Shown here: positions 40,746-48,772 of the stretch, piece after piece
Layout: every line of letters begins with the position of its first letter
Position numbering within the stretch: position 1 is the first letter of the stretch
Origin: Blautia sp. An81
Lineage (GTDB): Bacteria; Bacillota; Clostridia; Lachnospirales; Lachnospiraceae
Direction: 5' to 3'
Assembly: GCF_002161285.1 (NCBI RefSeq)
Contig: NZ_NFHH01000007.1
Span: 109,252 to 173,251 of the forward strand
Length of the DNA stretch: 64,000 bases
Notes under the pieces: generated by a model
Seen by the model: the letters and a program-made list of their open reading frames with translations, nothing else
The model's database searches: none
What the model was told of the DNA's origin: nothing
Made by a program: the position numbers and the translations under genes

Positions 40746-41234
40746 TTATTTATCAAAAATATAAACTTTCAAAAGGCCTATAATACCTCCTGCCAGCAAA
40801 AGAACAAAAGCAAATACGCTCATCAAGTCAGCCCCTGTGATCCCATAAGCACAAATGATGATCATTACAGCAGCTATTAACTGTAAAACAGCTCCTCTCT
40901 TCACATGTTTTAAACATTGGCATGCTCCTACCATACCAATAACACTTCCTCCAAATATCAAAACAAACGGGGCATTTCCTCCAGTCCTTGTATCGCACAT
41001 AGACACACACAGTCCTCCAAAAATACCTAGAATCGAACCTATCAGCCCCACAATAAATGCCGGAAGACAACGACTTGTTTCAATCATACTACCATCTTGT
41101 TTCTGATAATTTATATAATCTGTCTCTCCTTCTCGCTGACTTGTTTGCAAATTATACTGTGGATTTTTCGTTCCGCAATATTGGCAAAATGCATCTTCTT
41201 CTTTAATTTCATTCCCGCAGTTAGAGCAAAACAT
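40746..41234 (-). CDS. Zinc-ribbon membrane protein
   Basis: A 162-residue protein beginning MFCSNCGNEIKEEDAFCQYCG, an N-terminal zinc ribbon with two CxxC pairs, followed by a linker and four hydrophobic segments (about 55-160). The ATG at 41232-41234 follows AGGAGGAGA; the longer frame to 41276 would begin upstream of the -10. It ends 3 bp before the Lgt-like gene, so they form an operon. Function is unknown; the shared zinc-ribbon theme in both proteins suggests they act together. Confidence 0.75.
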   Translation of the reverse strand: MFCSNCGNEIKEEDAFCQYCGTKNPQYNLQTSQREGETDYINYQKQDGSMIETSRCLPAFIVGLIGSILGIFGGLCVSMCDTRTGGNAPFVLIFGGSVIGMVGACQCLKHVKRGAVLQLIAAVMIIICAYGITGADLMSVFAFVLLLAGGIIGLLKVYIFDK

Positions 41235-41266
41235 ACTTCTCCTCCTTCTATACATTTTATACATGT

Positions 41267-41295
41267 ATTTTAGCACTGGCTTTCTTTGATGTCAA
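41267..41295 (-). promoter_or_regulatory. Promoter of the zinc-ribbon/Lgt-like operon
   Basis: TTGACA (41290-41295), 17-bp spacer, TAAAAT (41267-41272) with an extended TG, on the minus strand. It lies next to the triple repeat described separately. Confidence 0.82.
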
Positions 41296-41303
41296 TTACA
41301 AAC

Positions 41304-41353
41304 ATCTTTTTGATAATGTAATATCTTTTTGATTATTTTATTATCTTTTTTAT
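41304..41353. repeat. Three evenly spaced ATCTTTTTGAT-type repeats (candidate operator)
   Basis: The sequence atctttttgat occurs at 41304-41314 and 41323-41333, and as atcttttttat at 41343-41353. The starts are 19-20 bp apart, about two helical turns. They fill the region between the minus-strand promoter and the XRE gene, so they are good candidates for cooperative repressor binding. Confidence 0.6.
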
Positions 41354-41369
41354 CAGAAAGGATAAAAGT

Positions 41370-41651
41370 ATGGTAGCTGACAGAATTAAACAATTACGCC
41401 TGTCCAATAACTTGACGCAAGCAGATCTCGCAAAAAAACTGAATATTACTCGCAGCAGTGTTAATGCATGGGAAATGGGGATTTCAACTCCTTCTACAGC
41501 ATATATCGTAGAACTCGCCCAATTATTTCATGTTTCAACAGACTATTTGCTTGGACTCTCCAGCCACACTTCAATGGATATTTCTCATCTTACAGATAAA
41601 GAAATTCAACTGGTATATGATCTCGTAGAATATTTTCGCAGTCAGCATTAA
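41370..41651 (+). CDS. XRE-family transcriptional regulator
   Basis: A 93-residue protein with an N-terminal lambda-repressor-like helix-turn-helix (residues 4-58, IKQLRLSNNLTQADLAKKLNITRSSVNAWE) and a short C-terminal helix. It is transcribed away from the zinc-ribbon/Lgt-like operon, and the repeats in the shared intergenic region lie directly upstream. The simplest inference is that it autoregulates and controls the divergent operon. The site agaaagga precedes the ATG. It lacks a ligand or peptidase domain. Confidence 0.88.
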   Translation: MVADRIKQLRLSNNLTQADLAKKLNITRSSVNAWEMGISTPSTAYIVELAQLFHVSTDYLLGLSSHTSMDISHLTDKEIQLVYDLVEYFRSQH

Positions 41652-41718
41652 CTTTGATATAGTATTCAAAATCACTGGTAATGCAGTACTTGTCCCCTGA
41701 CTCATTGACCACAGAAAT

Positions 41719-41770
41719 AAAAAATAGCGTTAAGCTGCAGATCCTAAATCTACCGCTTAACACTATTTTT
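41719..41770 (-). terminator. Terminator after the sialic acid transporter operon
   Basis: 16-bp stem with one G-U pair as minus-strand RNA (arms 41755-41770 and 41720-41735), flanked by A/T runs. It closes the transporter/dehydrogenase operon. Confidence 0.75.
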
Positions 41771-41798
41771 ATCATTTCTTTTTGAAACTCTTATGCTT

Positions 41799-42779
41799 TT
41801 AGCTGTTTTTCACCTCAGGATTTTTTACATTATAAGGCATTTTCCCGCTGAAAAACTCATCAATACAGTCTGCAATGATCACCTGTGAGCGATGCTCGCT
41901 TTCCAGTGAAGCAGCTCCCATATGCGAGGTAACAAAAACATTTTCCATTTGGAGAAGAGGATTGTCTTTCTTGGGCGGTTCCTGGCAGAGAACGTCCAGG
42001 CCCGCCCCGGCGATCTGTCCGGTTTTCAGGGCTTCTATTAAGTCCTCCTCATTGATGACGCCGCCTCTGCAGGTATTGATAAGATATGCGGATTTTTTCA
42101 TCAAGGCAAATTTTTCCTTATTAATACTGCCCTGGGTTTCTTCCGTCAGCGGTATATGCAGACTTACAATATCGCTGTTTTTAAAGATCTCATCCTGGTT
42201 TTCTACGAAAGTAACGCCCCACTTTTCAGAATCCTTATCCTGGATATAAGCGTCGTATACCAGAACTTTCACATCAAAGCCTTTCATCATCCGGACAAGC
42301 TGCTTTCCGATATGTCCAAATCCCAAAAGTCCTACAGTTTTGCCATCTAATTCTGTTCCTGTGATAGTAGAAGGCCAGATTCCTTTTCTCACGCCTTCCA
42401 CACAATGGGCAAATCTCCGTCCTACATTCAGGATATGAAGCATAGCAGTCTCGGCAACCGCCGCTGAATTCGCTCCCGGCACATTTCCCACAGGGATCCC
42501 TGCTCTGGTTGCCGCGGGAATATCAATGTTATCGGTTCCTGCCCCATATCTTACAATATACTGAACTTTATCCTTTACTGCTTCCAGAGTCCGTTCATTC
42601 CAGGGCTCCCAGGTGCTGATAACCGCATCTGCTTTTTTTCCCATTTCTATGGTTTTCTCTTCATCGCCTGTATCGATGGGACATTTGATAAATTCATAGC
42701 CGCTTTCTGCAAACCGCTTATCCAGATAAGTCACGTCTACTTTATTTTCATCTAAATTCAGCCATACTGTTTTTTTCAT
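41799..42779 (-). CDS. D-2-hydroxyacid dehydrogenase, NAD-dependent
   Basis: A 326-residue member of the D-isomer-specific 2-hydroxyacid dehydrogenase family (phosphoglycerate dehydrogenase-like). The NAD-binding motif is GFGHIG (153-158). The catalytic triad is R238 (INTCRGG), E267 (DVLCQEPP) and H286 (TSHMGAAS). It would interconvert a 2-keto acid and a D-2-hydroxy acid. It is the last gene of the transporter operon, 19 bp after the binding protein. Its role in a sialic acid locus is unclear; pyruvate from NanA or a modified sialic acid are possible substrates. Confidence 0.9.
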   Translation of the reverse strand: MKKTVWLNLDENKVDVTYLDKRFAESGYEFIKCPIDTGDEEKTIEMGKKADAVISTWEPWNERTLEAVKDKVQYIVRYGAGTDNIDIPAATRAGIPVGNVPGANSAAVAETAMLHILNVGRRFAHCVEGVRKGIWPSTITGTELDGKTVGLLGFGHIGKQLVRMMKGFDVKVLVYDAYIQDKDSEKWGVTFVENQDEIFKNSDIVSLHIPLTEETQGSINKEKFALMKKSAYLINTCRGGVINEEDLIEALKTGQIAGAGLDVLCQEPPKKDNPLLQMENVFVTSHMGAASLESEHRSQVIIADCIDEFFSGKMPYNVKNPEVKNS

Positions 42780-42798
42780 AATGCTTCCAGCCTTTCTC

Positions 42799-44127
42799 CT
42801 ACTCTACGGTTCCCTGTACTTCTTCGATTGCAGAAATAGCTCCTGCAATAGCTCCATCTGCGTCCTCCGCTCCGGTCACTACCTGATTAAGCATTTTTGA
42901 CATTGGGAATGTGAACATATTTTTTGCTGCTATTGCTCTTCCCTGAATACTTTCAACCGGATATCCATAATATCCCAATGCATTTTCTGCATAGCTGACT
43001 ACCTGCGCATTAATTCCTTCTGCCCAAATGCCATTTCCTACAGAATCCTGGAATACCGGCGCATATACAGGAGCCGTGATCTCCAGATATTCGTTGTACC
43101 ACTCATCGTCCATACAGTATCTGATCAGGTCCTTGGCAAGATCTACATTTTTGCAGCCTTCCATGATAGATAAACCTGCGGCAAATCCCATAGTTGTATT
43201 ATTATCACTGCCCGCCGGAAGGTTCACTACTTCTGTATTTTCCAAAAGTTCCTTATTTGCCTCATCTGTGGCCATAGTATTGTATAATGTCGGTGCGTTG
43301 AACACAATGCCTGACTCTCCCATAAGATAAGAAGTATTATTTCCGCCGGAATCCCAGGTAGATGCTGCTGGCGGGATCACCTCTTTATCATAAAGCTCTT
43401 TGTACTTCTCCAGCCATTCTTTTGCCGCATCATTGTCTAAGGTAATATTGCCATCTTTATCAAAAACATAGCCTCCCTGATTCCACATGATCATGCGGAA
43501 CATATTTTCTGCGTCTTCATCTGTAGGTCCGCAGCCCATACCAAGTCCGTAAAATCCATTGTCAGGATCAGAAATTTTCTCGGCCACCTCAAATACTTCA
43601 TCCCATGTCTGTGGAACCTCCGTGATTCCAGCTTCTTCCAGTTTATCTTTTCTGATGAACATCATCGTCGAAGAACTGGTCATAGGTACGAAATAATTTT
43701 TGCCCTCAATCTTGCTTCCTTCATAAATAGACTGCATATAAGGCCGTTCTGCATTAATTTCATCTACCAGGTCTGTCACGTCCATATAGGGATTGCTTGG
43801 GTAATAGTTGACTACCTTTGTCACTGCTCCGGTAGTGATATCCGGTATATTACTTCCGGCCTCAATAGCTGCATTCAGCTTTGTCACAAAATCTGTAGCG
43901 GAAATAAACTCATAGTTCACATTTACGTCGTTCTCTTCGGCAAAACTCTTAATCCTTTCTTCCATAGCCGTATTGGCTTCATCGCTGAAAACCTTCTCGA
44001 TCCAGACTGTCAGGGATTTTGAATCCGCTTTTGCTCCGCCGTCGCCTTCTCCGCTTCCGCCGCACGCTCCCAGTGAAGCTGCCATAAGGGCGGCCATTCC
44101 TAATGCTGCAACTTTTTTAAGTTTCAT
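42799..44127 (-). CDS. Sugar-binding lipoprotein, probable sialic acid ABC transporter
   Basis: A 442-residue family 1 extracellular solute-binding protein with a lipoprotein signal (lipobox LGAC, Cys at about residue 22) and a Gly-rich linker. It follows two permease genes and diverges from nanE-nanA-nanK, so it most likely captures N-acetylneuraminate or a related sialic acid at the cell surface; this is from context. AAAAGGAGGA precedes the ATG. Binding protein after the permeases is the reverse of the order in the other two transporter operons here. Confidence 0.88.
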   Translation of the reverse strand: MKLKKVAALGMAALMAASLGACGGSGEGDGGAKADSKSLTVWIEKVFSDEANTAMEERIKSFAEENDVNVNYEFISATDFVTKLNAAIEAGSNIPDITTGAVTKVVNYYPSNPYMDVTDLVDEINAERPYMQSIYEGSKIEGKNYFVPMTSSSTMMFIRKDKLEEAGITEVPQTWDEVFEVAEKISDPDNGFYGLGMGCGPTDEDAENMFRMIMWNQGGYVFDKDGNITLDNDAAKEWLEKYKELYDKEVIPPAASTWDSGGNNTSYLMGESGIVFNAPTLYNTMATDEANKELLENTEVVNLPAGSDNNTTMGFAAGLSIMEGCKNVDLAKDLIRYCMDDEWYNEYLEITAPVYAPVFQDSVGNGIWAEGINAQVVSYAENALGYYGYPVESIQGRAIAAKNMFTFPMSKMLNQVVTGAEDADGAIAGAISAIEEVQGTVE

Positions 44128-44189
44128 ATGAATCCTCCTTTTAATTAAATAATTTTATAATAGTTTCCTTTAATAATTTTTCTAGCGTA

Positions 44190-45020
44190 TCAGCCTTTTA
44201 CGCCTCCTGCTGTCTGTCCGCCTACCAGAGAGCTGTTCGCCAGTATGTAAATGATCAGGATCGGCACGCTGGCCAGGATCGCACCGGCCATCAACTGATC
44301 CCAGGGATACATATCGCCGAAGATCAGTCCGGAGATCACCAGAGGGAAGGTCTGCATAGAAGTCTTTGTAATGTTTACCAATGCATAGAGATATTCGCCC
44401 CAGCACATTGCAAATGCAAAGATCGTCGTAGAAATAATCCCCGGCAGTGCCAGCGGAAATACGATCTGATACATTACACGGAGCCTTCCGCAGCCGTCTA
44501 CAATAGCCGCTTCATCCAGATCATATGGGATTGAGGAAATATGGGGGATCAGCACCCACGCCACATATGGAAGAGTGAACGTAGGATAGATCAGCATCAG
44601 TCCCAGAATATTGTCCGTCAGTCCGCAATTCGCAACTAGTATATATAACGGAATATACAGGATAGAAGTAGGAAGCAGGTATGTAAACAAAATCGCTTTG
44701 GAAAATGTACGTTTTCCTCTGAACTTAATCCTGGCAATGGCATATGCTGCAGGATATGCGATCACTATAGAGAAAAGGGAAACAAAGATCGCTACGATCA
44801 GACTGTTTCGGATACCTGTCAAAAAGTTTGTTTCTGTCAGCAGATATTTGTACGCATCCAGGCTGGGATGCTGAGGAATTAATGTGGGAACTTTGCTGTA
44901 AATTTCTGCCTGTCCTTTTAAGGAGGTATTCAGCATCCAGTAAATAGGCGCTAAGGCCACGATCAGACAGAGGATAATGAATAACCGGCTTAAAATTTTC
45001 ACACTTTTTTTCTGTTTCAT
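44190..45020 (-). CDS. ABC transporter permease (MalG type), probable sialic acid importer
   Basis: A 276-residue permease with six predicted transmembrane segments and the EAA loop LDEAAIVDGCGRLRVMYQIVFP. It follows the MalF-type permease by 18 bp, with AGAAGGAGG before the ATG. It forms the second half of the membrane channel for the nan-associated importer. The ATPase is not encoded here and is presumably a shared subunit. Confidence 0.9.
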   Translation of the reverse strand: MKQKKSVKILSRLFIILCLIVALAPIYWMLNTSLKGQAEIYSKVPTLIPQHPSLDAYKYLLTETNFLTGIRNSLIVAIFVSLFSIVIAYPAAYAIARIKFRGKRTFSKAILFTYLLPTSILYIPLYILVANCGLTDNILGLMLIYPTFTLPYVAWVLIPHISSIPYDLDEAAIVDGCGRLRVMYQIVFPLALPGIISTTIFAFAMCWGEYLYALVNITKTSMQTFPLVISGLIFGDMYPWDQLMAGAILASVPILIIYILANSSLVGGQTAGGVKG

Positions 45021-45038
45021 TCTGATTTCCTCCTTCTG

Positions 45039-45908
45039 TTAATCTTCTTTTGCGATCATTCTTCTGGTCAGCAGGCTGATCAGTATAAGCAGAACCGGCA
45101 TAGCCAGGATAGAAACTGCAATACCTTTTCCTAACATCATGCTCTTCATTGCCGTCTGATAGCTGAATACGTTCATAACTTCTGTGGCTCCGTTAGGACC
45201 GCCGCCTGTCAGCAGCCATACAGATTCAAATTCATTCAGCGTCCATATAGTAGACATTAAAGTCGATAACAAAATAACATCTTTGATCTCCGGTAAAGTG
45301 ATGTACCAGAATCTCTGCCACATGTTTGCCCCATCAATGGCAGCCGCCTCATATCCATCCTGAGAGATCGTCTGAAGCTTAGCAAGGATAGAGACCCCAA
45401 AAAATGGAGTACCTCTCCATATATTCGCTATAATAACCGTAGCCATGGCTAAGCCGGCGGATCCAAACCATATCAGGTCTTTATCAATAATATGAAGAGA
45501 TTTCAGAAGATAATTTGCAATGCCTCCTGTAGAGCTGAATATCCATCTCCAGTTCAATACTGCTACGATATTGGGCAGAGTCCACGGAATCATCAATAAT
45601 GCTCTTACAATATTTCTTCCTTTAAATTTGATATTAAGAGCTAAAGCCATTAAAATACCAAAAAAACATTTTCCTATAATTGAAAAGAAAGTAAATACCA
45701 GTGTGTTGATGATAGATCTCCGGTATTCCGGATCTGCCAGGAGATTTATATAATTGTCCAGTCCTATAAAGGTTGCGCTGCCTCCTATTGTTTTGTTTGT
45801 AAAACTCATCCATATCCCCCAGATAATAGGGCCAAGTAAGACACATGCCAGATAGATAATAAGAGGCGCATTGATCGCATAGGCAAATTTCGTGTTTTTC
45901 TTGTTCAT
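45039..45908 (-). CDS. ABC transporter permease (MalF type), probable sialic acid importer
   Basis: A 289-residue permease with six predicted transmembrane segments and the EAA loop YEAAAIDGANMWQRFWYITLP. First gene of the minus-strand transporter operon, starting behind GGAAAGGAGA. It diverges from nanE with a 268-bp regulatory region between them. Substrate is inferred from the neighbouring catabolic genes. Confidence 0.9.
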   Translation of the reverse strand: MNKKNTKFAYAINAPLIIYLACVLLGPIIWGIWMSFTNKTIGGSATFIGLDNYINLLADPEYRRSIINTLVFTFFSIIGKCFFGILMALALNIKFKGRNIVRALLMIPWTLPNIVAVLNWRWIFSSTGGIANYLLKSLHIIDKDLIWFGSAGLAMATVIIANIWRGTPFFGVSILAKLQTISQDGYEAAAIDGANMWQRFWYITLPEIKDVILLSTLMSTIWTLNEFESVWLLTGGGPNGATEVMNVFSYQTAMKSMMLGKGIAVSILAMPVLLILISLLTRRMIAKED

Positions 45909-45953
45909 AGATTCTTCTCCTTTCCTGATTTTTTTCTCCGAATCTTTTTCTAA

Positions 45954-45982
45954 ACTATAACAACTATTTAAACTTTTTTCAA
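45954..45982 (-). promoter_or_regulatory. Promoter of the sialic acid transporter operon
   Basis: TTGAAA (45977-45982), 17-bp spacer, TATAGT (45954-45959) on the minus strand. Confidence 0.78.
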
Positions 45983-45999
45983 TTATATTTCATATTTTA

Positions 46000-46011
46000 G
46001 AAAGTACTTTC
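46000..46011. promoter_or_regulatory. Perfect palindrome gaaagtactttc, candidate RpiR/NanR operator
   Basis: 12-bp perfect dyad located 18 bp upstream of the transporter -35. The half-site gtacttt recurs at 46064-46070. It may bind the RpiR-type regulator encoded in the nan operon. Confidence 0.45.
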
Positions 46012-46069
46012 CGCCTTTATATTATCTGTATATTTCTTTACCTTTTTACTCACCTATTTTTATGTACTT

Positions 46070-46086
46070 TTCACAATTACTGTGAA
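46070..46086. promoter_or_regulatory. Inverted repeat ttcaca-n5-tgtgaa, candidate operator
   Basis: 17-bp dyad with 6-bp arms in the middle of the divergent nan intergenic region, 27 bp upstream of the nanE -35. It could control both directions. Confidence 0.45.
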
Positions 46087-46112
46087 TGTTTTTTCTATAT
46101 ATCTCCGTTATA

Positions 46113-46140
46113 TTGAATTTATTTTCTATTTTTTTATAAT
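46113..46140 (+). promoter_or_regulatory. Promoter of the nanE operon
   Basis: TTGAAT (46113-46118), 16-bp spacer, TATAAT (46135-46140), followed by AAAGGAGGAGG and the nanE ATG. Confidence 0.72.
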
Positions 46141-46176
46141 ATAGATATCAAATATTTCTTAGAAAGGAGGAGGATC

Positions 46177-46884
46177 ATGGATCCTATGAAAAACCCTCGG
46201 ATCATCTCCCTGCGCAGCCATCTGATCGTCTCCTGCCAGGCGCTTTCAAATGAGCCTCTGCATTCTTCTTATATAATGGGACGTATGGCGGCAGCCGCCC
46301 TGGAAGGAGGTGCAGCCGGGATCCGCGCAAATACTCCGGAAGACATTATAGAAATTAAAAAGAATGTATCTCTGCCTGTGATCGGGATCATAAAACGAGA
46401 TTACCCAGACAGCAGCGTATACATAACCCCTACTTTAAAAGAAGTAGATGAACTGATGCCTGCACATCCTGAGATCATCGCTTTAGACGCAACTCCAAGA
46501 CCCCGTCCTAACGGACTTTCTCTGGAAGAACTTTACCGCCAGATACGAAATAAATACCCCGAGCAGCTTCTGATGGCAGATTGTTCTACAATAGAAGAAG
46601 CTCTCGCCGCTGATAAACTCGGCTTCGATTTTATAGGTACTACGCTGGTAGGATATACAGAAGAAAGCCAGGGAGACAGAATTGAACACAACGACTTTGA
46701 AATCATACGCCGGATACTCAAAGAAGTCTCTCATCCGGTAATTGCAGAGGGAAATATTGATACTCCCGAAAAAGCCCGCCGGGTCATCGATCTTGGCTGC
46801 TACAGCGTTGTCGTCGGTTCTATTATCACCAGACCGCAACTGATCACCAAGCGCTTTGCCGAAGCTTTAGAGAAATGTTCTTAG
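46177..46884 (+). CDS. nanE: N-acetylmannosamine-6-phosphate 2-epimerase
   Basis: Converts ManNAc-6-P to GlcNAc-6-P in sialic acid catabolism. The 235-residue TIM-barrel protein shows all family motifs: LIVSCQA (16-22), GGAAGIRAN, IGIIKRDYPDS with catalytic K73, ITPT, ALDAT, and VIAEGNI with E191, ending VVVGSIITRP. Active-site residues match those known in clostridial NanE. First gene of the plus-strand operon nanE-nanA-nanK-RpiR-esterase, with a strong AAAGGAGGAGG site. Product feeds NagA/NagB, which are not in this window. Confidence 0.95.
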   Translation: MDPMKNPRIISLRSHLIVSCQALSNEPLHSSYIMGRMAAAALEGGAAGIRANTPEDIIEIKKNVSLPVIGIIKRDYPDSSVYITPTLKEVDELMPAHPEIIALDATPRPRPNGLSLEELYRQIRNKYPEQLLMADCSTIEEALAADKLGFDFIGTTLVGYTEESQGDRIEHNDFEIIRRILKEVSHPVIAEGNIDTPEKARRVIDLGCYSVVVGSIITRPQLITKRFAEALEKCS

Positions 46885-46921
46885 GCAATAGATGAAATAA
46901 AAATATAAGGAGGAAAATATA

Positions 46922-47839
46922 ATGAGTAATCCAAAATATCAGGGAATCTTCCCGGCTTTTTATGCCTGCTATGACGAGAAGGGAGAAGTAAGTCCTGAAA
47001 GAGTACGCAGTCTCACGAAATATTTTATTGAGAAAGGCGTAAAAGGCGTTTATGTATGCGGTTCTTCAGGCGAATGTATCTATCAGAGTGTGGAAGATCG
47101 GAAGATCACATTGGAAAATGTAATGAAGGAAGCCAAAGGAAAACTTACCGTTATCGCTCATGTTGCCTGCAACAATACAAAAGACAGCATGGAACTGGCC
47201 CGTCACGCAGAAAGCCTGGGGGTAGACGCTATTGCTGCGATCCCGCCTATTTACTTCCGTCTTCCTGAATATTCTATCGCTGCATACTGGAACAGTATCA
47301 GCTCCGCTGCACCAAACACAGACTTTATCATCTACAATATTCCTCAGCTTGCAGGCACCGCCCTTACCCAAAGCCTTCTTCATGAAATGCTGAAAAATCC
47401 CAGGGTAAAGGGTGTTAAAAACTCCTCTATGCCTGTACAGGATATTCAGATCTTTAAATCCCTGGGCGGCGAAGATTTTACCGTATTTAACGGTCCGGAC
47501 GAACAGCTGATCAGCGGACGGATCATGGGCGCCGACGGAGGTATCGGCGGTACCTATGGAGCTATGCCGGAACTGATCCTGAAAGAAAATGAATGGATCA
47601 ACGAGGGAAGGCTGGAAGAAGCGAAGAAGCTCCAGTATGATGTAAACTCTATCATTTACAAACTCTGCTCCGGACATGGAAATATGTACGCAATGATCAA
47701 AGAAGTACTTCGGATAAACGACTCTCTGGATATCGGGGGCGTCCGCGAACCGCTGACAAACCTGATACCTTCCGATATCCCTATTGCCCGGGAAGCTGCA
47801 GATATGATCAAAAACGCCATCGAAAAATATTGCCGCTAA
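46922..47839 (+). CDS. nanA: N-acetylneuraminate lyase
   Basis: Class I aldolase cleaving Neu5Ac to ManNAc and pyruvate. The 305-residue protein of the DapA/NanA family has the carboxylate-binding motif GSSGE (47-51), the catalytic Tyr in IIYNIP (Y138) and the Schiff-base lysine in GVKNSS (K166). It also has the segment GADGGIGGTYGAMPEL (203-218), typical of NanA rather than DapA. AGGAGGAAA lies before the ATG. The position between nanE and nanK supports the assignment. Confidence 0.94.
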   Translation: MSNPKYQGIFPAFYACYDEKGEVSPERVRSLTKYFIEKGVKGVYVCGSSGECIYQSVEDRKITLENVMKEAKGKLTVIAHVACNNTKDSMELARHAESLGVDAIAAIPPIYFRLPEYSIAAYWNSISSAAPNTDFIIYNIPQLAGTALTQSLLHEMLKNPRVKGVKNSSMPVQDIQIFKSLGGEDFTVFNGPDEQLISGRIMGADGGIGGTYGAMPELILKENEWINEGRLEEAKKLQYDVNSIIYKLCSGHGNMYAMIKEVLRINDSLDIGGVREPLTNLIPSDIPIAREAADMIKNAIEKYCR

Positions 47840-47866
47840 AGAACAGGCAGCACAGGAGGAACATAG

Positions 47867-48772
47867 ATGAAAACTTATCTTTGTATTGATATCGGCGGAA
47901 CCTCTGTTAAATATGGAGTATATTCCGAAAATTCCGGTTTTTTAATGGACAGCTCCTTCCCTACCCAGGCATGGCTGGGCGGCCCTTCCATCATCACCCG
48001 GGCTGTGGAGCTTACGTCACGGCTTTTAAAAGAGTATAAGGATATATACGGGATCTGCATCTCCACAGCTGGCATGGTAGACTGCGATGCAGGCTCCATC
48101 ACCTATGCCTCCTCATTGATTCCTGAATATACAGGAACTCCTGTTAAAGCTATCTTTGAGCAGCAGTTTGGGCTCCCCTGTGAAGTTGAAAATGACGTCA
48201 ACTGTGCTGCTCTCGCAGAATATTTCGCCGGCGCTGCCAAAGGTGCTTCCTCTTGTCTCTGTCTTACTATTGGCACAGGTATCGGAGGCGCCTTTGTTGA
48301 AAAAGGTCGTGTATTCCATGGTTTTTCCGGCAGCGGCTGTGAGGTCGGCTATATGCTGCTGCCCGGCGGCGCTTTTCAGGATATGGCCGCCGCCAGTATC
48401 CTTGTCCGAAATGTGGAAAAAAGAAAGGCGCTTTCCTCCGGTTCTCTCAACGGGAAAAAAATTTTTGATCTTGCCCGAAATGGAGATACAGATTGTATAG
48501 AAGAGATTGACCGGATGACCAACTGTCTCGGTATGGGTATCGCAAATATCTGTTATGTATTGAATCCTGAAATCGTCGTACTCGGCGGAGGAATTATGGT
48601 GCAAAAACAGATGTTATATGATAAAATCAGAGCGGCTGTAGATAAATATTTGCTCCATTCTATTGCCGAGAAAACTACGCTTAAATTCGCTCAAAATCAA
48701 AATCGTGCGGGAATGTTAGGCGCTTTTTATCATTTTAAAGCCAGAAAGAGGGAAACTGAACTATATGTCTAA
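47867..48772 (+). CDS. nanK: ROK-family kinase, probable N-acetylmannosamine kinase
   Basis: A 301-residue sugar kinase of the ROK family with the ATP-binding motif DIGGTSVKYG (8-17) and the second phosphate motif LTIGTGIGGA. It probably phosphorylates ManNAc to ManNAc-6-P between the NanA and NanE steps. The zinc-binding CxCGxxGCxE motif of most ROK kinases is absent; the same position reads GSGCEVGYMLLPGGAFQD. Its end overlaps the RpiR start by 8 bp. Substrate is inferred from the operon. Confidence 0.88.
   Translation: MKTYLCIDIGGTSVKYGVYSENSGFLMDSSFPTQAWLGGPSIITRAVELTSRLLKEYKDIYGICISTAGMVDCDAGSITYASSLIPEYTGTPVKAIFEQQFGLPCEVENDVNCAALAEYFAGAAKGASSCLCLTIGTGIGGAFVEKGRVFHGFSGSGCEVGYMLLPGGAFQDMAAASILVRNVEKRKALSSGSLNGKKIFDLARNGDTDCIEEIDRMTNCLGMGIANICYVLNPEIVVLGGGIMVQKQMLYDKIRAAVDKYLLHSIAEKTTLKFAQNQNRAGMLGAFYHFKARKRETELYV

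Noticed and set aside
41235..41276. 14-residue N-terminal extension of the zinc-ribbon protein
   Set aside because: It would start upstream of the -10 element of the only visible promoter.
46483..46839. Minus-strand frames under nanE, and similar frames under nanA and nanK
   Set aside because: They are shadows of genes with clear catalytic motifs and have no ribosome binding sites.
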